From NCBI GenBank assembly GCA_963747375.1, contig CAVVFL010000002.1:372001-436000 (forward strand): a DNA stretch of 64,000 nucleotides, in the 5' to 3' direction. Positions 7,227 to 15,437 of the stretch are shown here, piece by piece. The notes under the pieces were generated by a model. The model searched no databases. It was not told the origin of the DNA and worked only from the letters and a program-made list of their open reading frames with translations. The DNA comes from Sva-07 sp963747375 (GTDB taxonomy: Bacteria > Actinomycetota > Acidimicrobiia > Acidimicrobiales > Ilumatobacteraceae). How positions within the stretch are numbered: the first letter of the stretch is position 1; the number at the start of each line of letters is the position of its first letter. Both the position numbers and the translations under genes were made by a program.

Positions 7227-7547
7227 ATGGCCAACCACTCCCGCTGGGAAGACGTCAAGAAGCAGCGCCCCGACCCCAGCGACAACACCCGTGTCGGTGT
7301 CGAGCAGGACCTTGCGCTCGGGCAACTCATCTACGACTTGCGCACCGAGGCAGGACTGAGCCAGCGCGAGCTGGCCGAACGCATGGGAACAACGCAGTCG
7401 GTGATCTCACGCCTCGAAGAAGGTGGCGGAGCCCGCAACCGACTCGACACCCTCGGACGAGTCGCCGTTGCGTTGGACCGTCACCTCGTCGTGTCATTTC
7501 CCGAGGTCGTCCCCAAGCGACTCAAGGACGCAGTCCAGGTCGCCTGA
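7227..7547 (+). CDS. XRE-family antitoxin, HigA-like
   Basis: 106 residues from the ATG at 7227, with AAGGA eight bases upstream. An N-terminal arm (MANHSRWEDVKKQ) is followed by a helix-turn-helix: LGQLIYDLRTEAGLSQRELA, RMGTTQSVISRLEEG, RLDTLGRVAVALDRHLVV. This is the arrangement of antitoxins in host-inhibition-of-growth modules. It appears intact while its toxin is broken, so it may survive as an orphan DNA-binding protein acting on the adjacent palindrome. Confidence 0.75.
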   Translation: MANHSRWEDVKKQRPDPSDNTRVGVEQDLALGQLIYDLRTEAGLSQRELAERMGTTQSVISRLEEGGGARNRLDTLGRVAVALDRHLVVSFPEVVPKRLKDAVQVA

Positions 7548-7909
7548 CCTTCGACGCCCGCAGATCCGCACATAGGAACGGGGCGTGCTCGAACGAATGG
7601 CTGAGTCGCCCGACCTCGAGCGCGCTCGCACGGCGTTCAATCGTGTTGCTCACCGGCCCGCCAGCTCACTCCGACTGATGCAGTTCGGCGTGCCGCCGGC
7701 CACTCGTGATCAGGGTGTCGCTTGTCAGTAATTTGTCCGCGAACTGGGTGAAACTGGCTGATATCAGACATCACCAGACGACACGAGCTGTCGCCGGAAA
7801 CCGCCTCTGAGCAGGAGAAACGGTCGACAACATGTCCATCGTCACGAGCGGATATCCGAAGATGTACGCATCGCACACGATGCGTCCGTGCCCTTGGCGG
7901 GCGGCTTGC
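7548..7909. other. Intergenic region with one palindrome
   Basis: About 360 bases without a convincing gene. The only structure I see is the perfect decamer palindrome CTGATATCAG (7758-7767), itself flanked by GGTGA and TCACC words that are also inverted, suggesting a protein-binding site. Which gene it would serve is unclear, because the neighbours end at both sides of the region. Confidence 0.35.
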
Positions 7910-8140
7910 TCAGAGCGGATCGAGGGCGTCGGACGGCCGCGTGCCCATGTAGATGAGCATGCCGATGAACGGGATCACGAGGATCACGAGCGCCCATCCG
8001 GCTTTCGCCCATCCGCCATAGTCACGGCGCCGGAAGTTGTCGATGAACGCCCAGATCACCGCAAAGAAGATGCTGAACAGCATGAAGAACCAGAACATGG
8101 CCCACATCAAGCTCAACAGCGGAAAGTCGTATGCCAACAC
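7910..8140 (-). CDS. Small two-helix membrane protein, PLDc_N-like
   Basis: 76 residues from the GTG at 8140 (minus strand), preceded by an excellent ribosome site AGGAGGCAAC. Helix one (LMWAMFWFFMLFSIFFAVIW) and helix two (GWALVILVIPFIGMLIYM) flank FRRRDYGGWAKA, the pattern of the phospholipase D N-terminal membrane module found in many short actinobacterial proteins. A longer paralogue with a SHOCT tail is encoded at 40483-40884. Function unknown. Confidence 0.75.
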   Translation of the reverse strand: MLAYDFPLLSLMWAMFWFFMLFSIFFAVIWAFIDNFRRRDYGGWAKAGWALVILVIPFIGMLIYMGTRPSDALDPL

Positions 8141-8370
8141 AGTTGCCTCCTCATGGTTTCGGTCACTTCTCAGCCTGCTCGATCGCGCGCGACCGTGAAA
8201 CACCCGTTCAGGGTGAAGTTTGTGTACGACATCGGACTGTCGGATCGTCGACGCAGATGCGCGACGCGACCGTCGGCGGGTTCGCGGGACGACACCGTGT
8301 GCTCCACCGACGCAGGCTCGGCCCGTGCCGACACCGCCAACGGGGATGACTCTGGCGGGCTGGTGCGCAG

Positions 8371-8625
8371 CCCAGCGCCGGCGAGAGCGACGTAGCACGC
8401 GTCGTACGCGGTGACGTTGTCACGCAGCTCCCATGCACGCCGCAGGAGTACTGCTGTCGGGTAGATGGTGATGGGGAGGTCCACCAGGTCGTCGATCGCA
8501 GTGGTTGCTCGTGCCACGGTGAGTGCATCGCTGGCGAGTGGACGACGGATGACCGAGACGGCCTCGACTCGGAGCAGATCGGGTGCAGCCAGCGATTCCC
8601 GGTCGCCCGCGTCCCAGTTCCTCAT
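8371..8625 (-). pseudogene. VapC-type PIN-domain toxin remnant
   Basis: On the minus strand RESLAAPDLLRVEAVSVIRR, then AIDDLVDLPITIYPTAVLLR and ELRDNVTAYDACYVALA, match the middle of a VapC PIN ribonuclease, including the conserved NVTAYDACYVALA. The first ~25 residues with the initial catalytic Asp are missing. After the last segment the frame degenerates, so the final Asp-containing motif is lost as well. No antitoxin gene is visible upstream. A dead toxin fragment. Confidence 0.65.
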
Positions 8626-8766
8626 TGTGGGCGGGTGCCCCCGCAGAGCATTTCGCCACTTCCGCGGCTCCGTCATCGTCCGTAACGTCGAATCTGGCAA
8701 CCGGTTGCGCCCGGAGATCTTGCACTGCTTGCTCGACCGCACCGGACGCGTGAGAAGGAGAACGAC

Positions 8767-9786
8767 ATGAGCAAGGTCAAGGTCGGCGTCGCCGGCTACG
8801 GGGTCATCGGCAATCGTCTCGCGGCTGGGGTGACCGCCCAGGACGACATGGAACTGGTTGGCGTCGCGGACGTCGCCCCGACCCTCGCAGTGCGAGCGCT
8901 GAAGGAGCGGGGAATGCCGTTTCCGCTGTTCGCCGCCGTGCCCGGTTCCGAGCGCGTGCTCGGTGACGCGGGCATCCCGGTCAGCGGGTCGTTCGACGAT
9001 CTGCTCGGCGAGGTCGACGTCATGCTCGACTCGGCGCCGGGCGGGATCGGCGCGAAGAACAAGGAGCGGTATCTCGAGCACGGCGTGAAGGCCGTCTTCC
9101 AAGGCGGCGAGGCGTCGTCGGTGGCCGACGTCTTCTTCCACGGCACGGTCAACTACGAGCAAGGGCTCGGGGTCGACTACCTGAAGCTGACGTCGTGCAA
9201 CACGACTGGGCTCATCCGCGCCGTGGACGCCATCCATCGGGCGGTCGGGGTCACCAAGACGTTCATCACGATCGTGCGCCGTGTGGCCGATCCGGGCGAC
9301 ACCCACCGCGGCCTCACCAACGTCCTTCAGGTCGAACCGGTCCCCAACCATCAAGCCGTCGACCTGATGCACATCATGCCCGAGATCGATGCGACCGGGA
9401 TGCTGATCCACGCCCCGGTGACTCACGGCCACATCATCACCGTGTCGGTGACGCCGAAGGAGAAGATGTCGGTCGACTCGGCGATCGAGGCGTTCCGGGC
9501 CTACCCACGCATCATGGTCGTGCGCATCGATGAGGGGTTCAACTCCAACTCCTCACTGTTCCAGTGGGCCCGATACATGGAGTACCCGCGAGCCGACATG
9601 TACGAGATCGGCCTCTGGGAAGAAATGGTCGGGCTGTCGGGCGACGACATCGTCTTCGCCATCAACATCCCACAGGAGTCGGTCACGATCCCCGAGACCA
9701 TCGACGCGATCCGGGCGGCGATGAAGATGCAGCCGACGGGCGCGGAGGCGGTCGCGGCAACCGACGGCTATCTGAAGATCTCGTGA
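8767..9786 (+). CDS. gap: Type II (archaeal-type) glyceraldehyde-3-phosphate dehydrogenase
   Basis: 339 residues, ATG at 8767 after AGAAGGAGAACGAC. A Rossmann start (VGVAGYGVIGNRLA), the phosphate-binding DSAPGGIGAKNK and the catalytic LTSCNTTGLIRA with C144 are those of the archaeal type II enzyme, not of the common bacterial GapA, which has SCTTNC. It would catalyse the NAD(P)-linked step between glyceraldehyde 3-phosphate and 1,3-bisphosphoglycerate. The next gene, archaeal-type phosphoglycerate kinase, overlaps it by four bases (GTGA), so the two consecutive steps are translationally coupled. The pair suggests lateral transfer from archaea or an archaeal-like lineage. Confidence 0.88.
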   Translation: MSKVKVGVAGYGVIGNRLAAGVTAQDDMELVGVADVAPTLAVRALKERGMPFPLFAAVPGSERVLGDAGIPVSGSFDDLLGEVDVMLDSAPGGIGAKNKERYLEHGVKAVFQGGEASSVADVFFHGTVNYEQGLGVDYLKLTSCNTTGLIRAVDAIHRAVGVTKTFITIVRRVADPGDTHRGLTNVLQVEPVPNHQAVDLMHIMPEIDATGMLIHAPVTHGHIITVSVTPKEKMSVDSAIEAFRAYPRIMVVRIDEGFNSNSSLFQWARYMEYPRADMYEIGLWEEMVGLSGDDIVFAINIPQESVTIPETIDAIRAAMKMQPTGAEAVAATDGYLKIS

Positions 9787-11012
9787 GCATCCCGTCGAGC
9801 GGCGATCTCGACGTCGCCGGAAAGCGAGTGCTCGTGCGAGTCGACATCAACTCGCCGATCGACCCGGACACCAAGCGCATCGTCGACGATGCCCGGATCG
9901 ACAAGTCGGTCCCGACGATCCGCGATCTCGCCGAGCGATCGGCGCGGGTGGTGATCCTGGCGCACCAGGGCGACGCGCTCGACTACCACAACCTGATCCC
10001 GACCGAGGAGCACGCGGGCAAGCTCGCCGCACGACTCGGTCGGCCCGTGCAGTGGGTCGACGACGTCGCCGGCCCGGAGGCGCGGCGGCGCATCAAGGCC
10101 CTGGGGGATGGCGACGTCCTGCTGCTCGACAACATCCGCATCTATGGCGAAGAACTCACGACGTTCGAGCGGGACGTCGACCTCACACCGGAGCAGATGG
10201 CGAACACGTACCTCGTGCGCAACCTGGCGCCGCTCTTCGACGCGTATGTCAACGACGCGTTCGCAAGCGCGCATCGTGGCGCACCGTCGATGGTCGCGTT
10301 CCAGCGCCTGCTCCCCTCGGCAGCTGGGCTGCTGCTGAGCGCCGAGCTGGCCGGGCTCGCCAGCATCATCGACGCGCCGGCGCGACCGGCCGTGTTCTTG
10401 CTGGGCGGTCTGAAGGTTTCTGACGGCTTCTCGATGATGGGTCGTGTACTCGGCGACGGAACGGCCGATCGGGTACTCACCGCCGGGGTGCTCGGCGAGA
10501 TCTTCCTGATGGCAAATGGGGTTGCGCTGGGCGGGCCGACGGAGCGGTTCGTCCACGACCACAACCTGGCCGGATACATCGGCGAGGCTCGAGGGCTCCT
10601 CGCTGATCACCGGGAGCGGATCGCGCTGCCGGTCGACGTCGCCGTGCTCGACGGTGGTAGGCGGCACGAGCTCGCGGTCGACGACCTCCCTGTGGACGAG
10701 CTCTGCGTCGACATCGGCGAGGCGACGATGACGATCTACGAGGACGCGATCGCTGCAGCCGGCACGGTTTTCGCCAACGGGCCGGCCGGTGCCTACGAAC
10801 AACCCGGCGCGGACGTCGGAACCCGTCGGCTGTGGTCTGCCGTTGCGAGCGCACCCGGCGTGAGTGCGATCGGCGGCGGTGACACCGTGGCAAGCGCCCG
10901 GCGCTTCGTCGACCTCGACGACATCACTCTTGTCAGCACCGGCGGCGGCGCGCTGATCCGCTACGTCAGCGGGCAGTCCCTTCCGCTGCTCGAGGCCTTC
11001 GACGCATCATGA
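9783..11012 (+). CDS. pgk: Archaeal-type phosphoglycerate kinase
   Basis: 409 residues from the GTG at 9783, inside the last codons of gap. Motifs in order: KRVLVRVDINSPID (substrate-binding start), VVILAHQGD, the central YVNDAFASAHRGAPSM, the hinge FLLGGLKVSDGFSMM and the nucleotide loop near the C-terminus IGGGDTVASARR. The variants (for example LAHQGD where bacterial enzymes have SHLGRP, and GLKVSD for GAKVSD) are those of archaeal enzymes. It forms ATP from 1,3-bisphosphoglycerate or runs the reverse reaction in gluconeogenesis. Confidence 0.88.
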   Translation: MSIPSSGDLDVAGKRVLVRVDINSPIDPDTKRIVDDARIDKSVPTIRDLAERSARVVILAHQGDALDYHNLIPTEEHAGKLAARLGRPVQWVDDVAGPEARRRIKALGDGDVLLLDNIRIYGEELTTFERDVDLTPEQMANTYLVRNLAPLFDAYVNDAFASAHRGAPSMVAFQRLLPSAAGLLLSAELAGLASIIDAPARPAVFLLGGLKVSDGFSMMGRVLGDGTADRVLTAGVLGEIFLMANGVALGGPTERFVHDHNLAGYIGEARGLLADHRERIALPVDVAVLDGGRRHELAVDDLPVDELCVDIGEATMTIYEDAIAAAGTVFANGPAGAYEQPGADVGTRRLWSAVASAPGVSAIGGGDTVASARRFVDLDDITLVSTGGGALIRYVSGQSLPLLEAFDAS

Positions 11013-11060
11013 GAGTTCGTACACCACCATCGCCTCAGTGACGCGGCCGCAGCGCCAGGA

Positions 11061-11276
11061 ATGTCGCGTCTGCGCGCTGATCCTCCGTGTTGGGCCACGT
11101 TGAGCTTTGGGGCGTATTTCATTTCCGGGCTCTCCGTTGGTAGCAGTTTCGCCGGCAGAGCGATGGCCGATGGCGAACGACCGAGGGCGGGCGGCTGGAA
11201 CCGAATCCACCTCATCGTCGGCGACATCGAGAGCGAGGGCGCCCGGCTCACTGCCGCAGGAGCGCGGCGTCGATCG
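11061..11276 (+). pseudogene. Glyoxalase/VOC-family fragment
   Basis: The plus strand reads WATLSFGAYFISG, then GRAMADGERP and GGWNRIHLIVGDIESEGARLTAAGAR, the middle of a single-domain VOC protein. The usual C-terminal part with the metal-binding Glu (DPSGNPVEL-type) is absent: the frame runs into the 3' end of the minus-strand nucleoside hydrolase gene. The N-terminal strands are also unrecognisable. A truncated relic. Confidence 0.55.
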
Positions 11277-12776
11277 TCATCCATCACCACCGAGGCCAGG
11301 ACAGGACAGCGATCCAGCCCGGAGTGCCAGGTAGTCGGCGATCGCGACACAGGCGACGTTCATGTCATCGAAGCTCTGATCCAGCCCGGTTTCGAGGATC
11401 CCAACCGAGATCAAGGCGAAGGCCTCGTCGCCCTCAGCCGAAGCAATCGCGGCCCGCAGGTCGCCCATCTGTCCGACGATGCTGCTCGTCGCATCCGACA
11501 GCCGCTCGTGGTCGGCAGCCAGGGGAGGCGGCGGATCGACGCTGTCGATCACCGAGGCGAGTCGCTCGAGCGCCTCTGCGACTGTCGCGATGAAGAGGTC
11601 GGCCTGGGTGTGGGCGTCGCCAGCGCTCTCGACCTCGACGGTGTCGCCCGTTGCGGTGAACTCGGTGAAGCCGGCCTCGAGCAGGTCGAAGTACGCCTGA
11701 TCTTCGGGACTGCCGTCAGGGATCCTCGGCAGAACCCCGCCGTTCAATATGCGCAGGAACTCTCGTGTGGCCGCTTCCGCATCAGCGCCGACCGCGACGT
11801 CGACCGGGGTACCTGACGGGTCGTCGAGCGTCGCCCCGTCGTCGTCGACGACGATCGTTCGCCGTTCGATCTGCAGCAGCTCGGGCTCGACGGTGGCGAC
11901 TGCTGCAAGTTCGTCCCACAGATAGATGCCATCGGTGAAGCCGCGGCTCGCGACGACTTGTCGTTCGGACTTGCCGACCGCCGATTCGAGCAGGGCGACT
12001 TCCGCAACGAGGGCATCGGTCCACGGCACGTCGTTCGTGGCGTCCAGGGGCACGAACAGCACATCGACACCAGAAGCGAGCACCAGCCTGGCCGCTTGCG
12101 GATCGATGTACAGATTCCACTCCGCGGTCGGGGCCGCCTCGACGTTTCCCGCCACCTCGACGGCACCGCCCATGATCACGACGCGTTCGACATTTTCGAC
12201 AAGATCCGGCTGATCGCGAAGGACAACACCCAAGTTGGTGAGCGGCCCAACCGCCACGATCGTCACCGGTCGGTCGGCTGACCGAAGCGTGTCGGCGAGC
12301 AGTACTGCGCCATCGACCGGGGGTCGTGGCGTCGCGACCGGCAACACGACACCCGCCAGCAGGTTCGAGAACTCGCGGAACTCGTCGGGCCAGTCCCGAT
12401 CACCCACGAGGGGCGGTTCGACGCCACAACCCACTGGTACATCGGGTCGGCCGGCGATCGACAGCAGCGACAGCGTGTGCCTGACGCCCTCGTCACAATC
12501 GGACTCGCCTCGTTCGGGAAGCGTCACCGCCAGCAGATCGACGTCGGGATGCGAGGCGAGATAGAACAGCGCCCCGATGTCGGAGATCGTCGGGCTGTAG
12601 TCGAGTACGACCGGCATCCCGCCGGACGGCGAGACAGTCACGGACGCCGCGGTGGGTTCCGAGCCGGAGTCGACGAGTGCCGGCTCTCCATCGTCGGCGC
12701 AACCTGCTGCCAGACCGAGCACGGTCAGGACCATGACGACAAGTCTCGCGTCGGCCCGTCCAGGTCTGCGCTTCAT
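11277..12776 (-). CDS. Lipoprotein related to inosine-uridine nucleoside hydrolases
   Basis: 499 residues from the ATG at 12776; the AAAGGTGGG upstream is its ribosome site. A signal peptide ends with the lipobox LGLAAGC. Residues ~60-330 follow the IUNH family (LLAVTLPERG, VTIVAVGPLTNLG, RVVIMGGA, EWNLYIDPQAA). The N-terminal metal motif, normally DTDPGIDDALAL, is degenerate here (LDYSPTISDIGALFYLA), keeping only the first and the late Asp. The last ~130 residues form a helical extension outside the usual hydrolase. It may bind rather than cleave nucleosides outside the cell, or be a divergent enzyme. Confidence 0.72.
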   Translation of the reverse strand: MKRRPGRADARLVVMVLTVLGLAAGCADDGEPALVDSGSEPTAASVTVSPSGGMPVVLDYSPTISDIGALFYLASHPDVDLLAVTLPERGESDCDEGVRHTLSLLSIAGRPDVPVGCGVEPPLVGDRDWPDEFREFSNLLAGVVLPVATPRPPVDGAVLLADTLRSADRPVTIVAVGPLTNLGVVLRDQPDLVENVERVVIMGGAVEVAGNVEAAPTAEWNLYIDPQAARLVLASGVDVLFVPLDATNDVPWTDALVAEVALLESAVGKSERQVVASRGFTDGIYLWDELAAVATVEPELLQIERRTIVVDDDGATLDDPSGTPVDVAVGADAEAATREFLRILNGGVLPRIPDGSPEDQAYFDLLEAGFTEFTATGDTVEVESAGDAHTQADLFIATVAEALERLASVIDSVDPPPPLAADHERLSDATSSIVGQMGDLRAAIASAEGDEAFALISVGILETGLDQSFDDMNVACVAIADYLALRAGSLSCPGLGGDG

Positions 12777-13079
12777 CACGGTGAATCCCACCTTTCAGTC
12801 ATCGTGAGCCCGAGGATCGGGTTCACCAGACCTGTCGCGTTGGACGGCCGCAACGGTTCGGAGTCGAAACCAGGATCGCGTCGGAGCGATGCAACGCCGC
12901 CGTCGATTCCGCGAACCGTTCGCCGTCCCGGGCGCAACAATTCCCGACGGATCGAACCTCTGGTCCAAGATCAGCGAAAGTGGGGAACTCCTCGTGAACA
13001 AGCAGGTGCACACAGCACTCGGTCTGTCGGTTGTTTCGGTCGTCGCCCCGAGCGACCTCGGTCGCCGATCGGGGTCGTG
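12777..13079. other. Intergenic region between divergent genes
   Basis: About 300 bases separate the lipoprotein start (minus) from the next plus-strand membrane protein. A frame of 28 codons from a GTG at 12994 ends in a TGATG overlap with the downstream ATG at 13080 and could be a leader peptide, but codon content gives no support. No clear promoter box or repeat. Confidence 0.35.
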
Positions 13080-13742
13080 ATGCCAGTCGTGGTGTTGATC
13101 GTGTGCGTTGGTGCGACGGTGGTGCTCGGCCGCGTCGGACGGCGCTCGGCGACACGTGAGTTCCCGATGACCTGGCCGACGACCGAGGCACTTGGCGTTC
13201 CGGCGATTCGGCCGCGGCCGGCGATCGTGGTCGTCGTCGCCTCCATTCTCGTCGGAGTGGCGCTCGGCGCCGTGGCGCGAATCTGGATGCGCCTGATCGC
13301 ACCCGATCCGGAGTTCACCATGGCGGGCACGGTCGGCATCATCGTGGGGTTCGGGCTGCTGTTCACCGGCGCTGGACTCTCGCTCGCGGCCCGTCGCAAC
13401 GCTTGGCGCCGCATCCCCCTCGGAGTTGCGCGGAGCCTGGGTTGTTTCCTGATCCTGCCGGCGTTCGGCGGGGCGGGCCTGCTGGCATTTCCATCCGTCT
13501 TCCTTGGTGCACTCGCGGTCTCGAGATGGGATCTGCGTCTCCCGCTCCGTGTCTTCTTCGCGTTGGCCGCGATTGCGGTGACGGCGCTCGTCGCGTTCAC
13601 CCAGATCCCCGATGAGGACCTCCCGACGATACGAACGGTGGTCGGCATCGCGCTCTACCCGGTGCTGCTGTGGCCGATGCTGCTCGCTGCGCGACTCTCG
13701 CTGATTCGTACGGCACCGCTCGAGGTCCGCAGCAACCCGTGA
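13080..13742 (+). CDS. Multi-spanning membrane protein of unknown function
   Basis: 220 residues from the ATG at 13080 (a GTG stands directly before it). Hydropathy by eye gives six segments: residues ~2-14, 42-62, 82-102, 112-135, 155-172 and 178-205, with short basic loops (RVGRRSATRE, ARRNAWRR). No family motif recognised. Convergent with the aldo/keto reductase gene, with a long inverted repeat between the two stops. Confidence 0.6.
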   Translation: MPVVVLIVCVGATVVLGRVGRRSATREFPMTWPTTEALGVPAIRPRPAIVVVVASILVGVALGAVARIWMRLIAPDPEFTMAGTVGIIVGFGLLFTGAGLSLAARRNAWRRIPLGVARSLGCFLILPAFGGAGLLAFPSVFLGALAVSRWDLRLPLRVFFALAAIAVTALVAFTQIPDEDLPTIRTVVGIALYPVLLWPMLLAARLSLIRTAPLEVRSNP

Positions 13743-13761
13743 AATTTCCGGCCGGTCGTCG

Positions 13762-13808
13762 TTCTCGTGAACAACCTCGCGGTCAGAGCGTCGATGTGTT
13801 CACGAGAA
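13762..13808. terminator. 12-bp perfect inverted repeat between convergent genes
   Basis: TTCTCGTGAACA (13762-13773) and its exact complement (13797-13808) are separated by 23 bases. The repeat lies between the stops of two convergent genes, so a bidirectional transcription terminator is the simplest reading. There is no T-run and the loop is long for an intrinsic terminator, so a protein-binding site is an alternative. Confidence 0.45.
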
Positions 13809-13841
13809 TCGCCGGTCGACGCCGTTGTGCAGGACCCAGCT

Positions 13842-14849
13842 TCAGCGGTGGGCGTTCGGACGGAAGTCCGCCGACATCGCTTCGTCGTAGTAGCGCACCG
13901 CGACGCCCCGTGGTGGCACGATGGCGTCGATTCGGGTGATGTCGTCGTCGGTGATGTCGACATCGACGGCGGCGAGGTTGTCGACGACCTGGTCGTACGT
14001 GCGGGGCCCGATGATCGGTGCGGTGATGCCCGGCCGGGACGCACACCATGCGAGTGCGACCTGTGAGACGGAGCAGTTCTTCTCGACGGCGATGTCGCGA
14101 AGGAGGTCGACGAGGTCCCATCCCTGCTCGGTCGCGCGCCGCCCGGCGTTGTCCTTGCCGTCCTGCCAGCGGCCTTCGGTGGCACCCTGCCGGCGGTCGT
14201 ACTTGCCGGTGAGGAGCCCACCGCAGAGCGGTCCCCAGGGGATGACAGCGAGGCCGAAGGACTGCGCGGCGGGGATCACTTCACGTTCCGCGGTGCGGTC
14301 GAGCATGTTGTAGGCGGGTTGTTCGCACACGAGCCGGTTGAGGCCGAGTTCCTTGGCGACCCAGATCGACTCGACGATCCGCCAACTCGGGAACATGCTG
14401 CCGCCGATGTAGCGGACCTTGCCGGCGCGGATCAGGTCGTCGAGCGCCCGCAGCGTCTCGTCGATCGGAACGTCGGCGTTGCAGCGGTGCATCTGGTAGA
14501 GGTCGATGTGGTCGGTGCGCAGTCGTCGCAACGAGTTCTCGCAGGCGGTGATCAGATGTCGTCGACTGACCCCTCGGGCGTTGATGTCGCCGCTCTGCGG
14601 GAAGTTGAACTTGGTCGCGAGCACGATGTCGTCGCGCCTGGCGTCGCGGGCGAGCGCTTCGCCCACGATGCGTTCACTCTCGTTGGCGTTGTAGATGTCG
14701 GCGGTGTCGACGAAGTTCACGCCCTGGTCGAGGGCGTAGTCGATGATGCGGTTCGATTCGGTCTGGTCGGTCTTGCCGCCGAACATCATCGTGCCGAGGC
14801 AGAATCGGCTGACCTGCACTCCGGTGCGGCCGAGTGGGCGATAGTCCAT
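13842..14849 (-). CDS. Aldo/keto reductase
   Basis: 335 residues, start ATG at 14849 with AAGGGGGACACGAGC upstream. A TIM-barrel NADPH oxidoreductase: the catalytic set D48, Y53 (FVDTADIYNANES), K80 (VLATKFNF) and H121 (DLYQMHRCN) is complete, and the C-terminal IIGPRTYDQVVDNLAA binds the cofactor phosphate. The overall pattern is that of the AKR subgroup related to voltage-gated K+ channel beta subunits and YghZ-like enzymes. Substrate unknown. Confidence 0.87.
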   Translation of the reverse strand: MDYRPLGRTGVQVSRFCLGTMMFGGKTDQTESNRIIDYALDQGVNFVDTADIYNANESERIVGEALARDARRDDIVLATKFNFPQSGDINARGVSRRHLITACENSLRRLRTDHIDLYQMHRCNADVPIDETLRALDDLIRAGKVRYIGGSMFPSWRIVESIWVAKELGLNRLVCEQPAYNMLDRTAEREVIPAAQSFGLAVIPWGPLCGGLLTGKYDRRQGATEGRWQDGKDNAGRRATEQGWDLVDLLRDIAVEKNCSVSQVALAWCASRPGITAPIIGPRTYDQVVDNLAAVDVDITDDDITRIDAIVPPRGVAVRYYDEAMSADFRPNAHR

Positions 14850-14947
14850 TGCTCGTGTCCCCCTTCGTCGTGAGCGAATCGACAAGCTACACGGCCCGCC
14901 GCGACGGGTTCTCGAGCACGGTTGCACGATGCGTCGTGCCGGGAAGG

Positions 14948-15349
14948 TCAGGGCGCAGGTGCCGGCGCGCCGTTCTGAGCCGCCACGAATGTCTCCCACG
15001 CCACCCAGTCGGTGTGGATCTCGTCGAACGTCGCCGGATCCTTGGCGGCCAGGTTCTCGCAGAAGCTGCGAAGCCCGTCGTCCGACTCACCGACATCGAT
15101 CCACGTCTGTTGCCACATGGGGTCGCTCGAAAAGATCTTGAACTTCGCGCTGTCGACGCAGTCCTCGACCTTGTCGCGTACCTCGGGATCGACCATCGCG
15201 AGGGCGTCGAACCCATTGTTGATGCCGCTGCCGAGAATCGGATTGACGCCCCCAGCCTGCGTGGCCGGTTTCACAGCACACCCGAGCGACACCAGCAGCA
15301 GCGAGCCGGCGAGCACACCGACGCGCAGATCCGGTCTGCGTGTACTCAC
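14948..15349 (-). CDS. Small secreted lipoprotein, unknown function
   Basis: 133 residues from the GTG at 15349. A signal peptide with lipobox LLLVSLGC marks it as a lipoprotein. The mature part contains two further cysteines (VEDCVDSAKF and RSFCENLAAKD) that could form a disulfide, and is otherwise acidic and helical. It ends in a Pro-Ala tail. No family recognised. Confidence 0.6.
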   Translation of the reverse strand: MSTRRPDLRVGVLAGSLLLVSLGCAVKPATQAGGVNPILGSGINNGFDALAMVDPEVRDKVEDCVDSAKFKIFSSDPMWQQTWIDVGESDDGLRSFCENLAAKDPATFDEIHTDWVAWETFVAAQNGAPAPAP

Positions 15350-15437
15350 GACCGACCCTTGGACCTACACATCAACTCAGTCATCGGCATCACTGACCGA
15401 CAACGTGAGGCCTTTCCCGGTCGACCTCTGACGATCC

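Noticed and set aside
7637..7876. 79-codon minus-strand frame in the intergenic region
   Set aside because: No conserved motif, no ribosome site and composition unlike neighbouring genes.
8170..9432. 420-codon minus-strand frame opposite gap
   Set aside because: Only its distal part (8371-8625) contains a conserved protein segment, the VapC remnant; the rest is antisense to the conserved gap gene.
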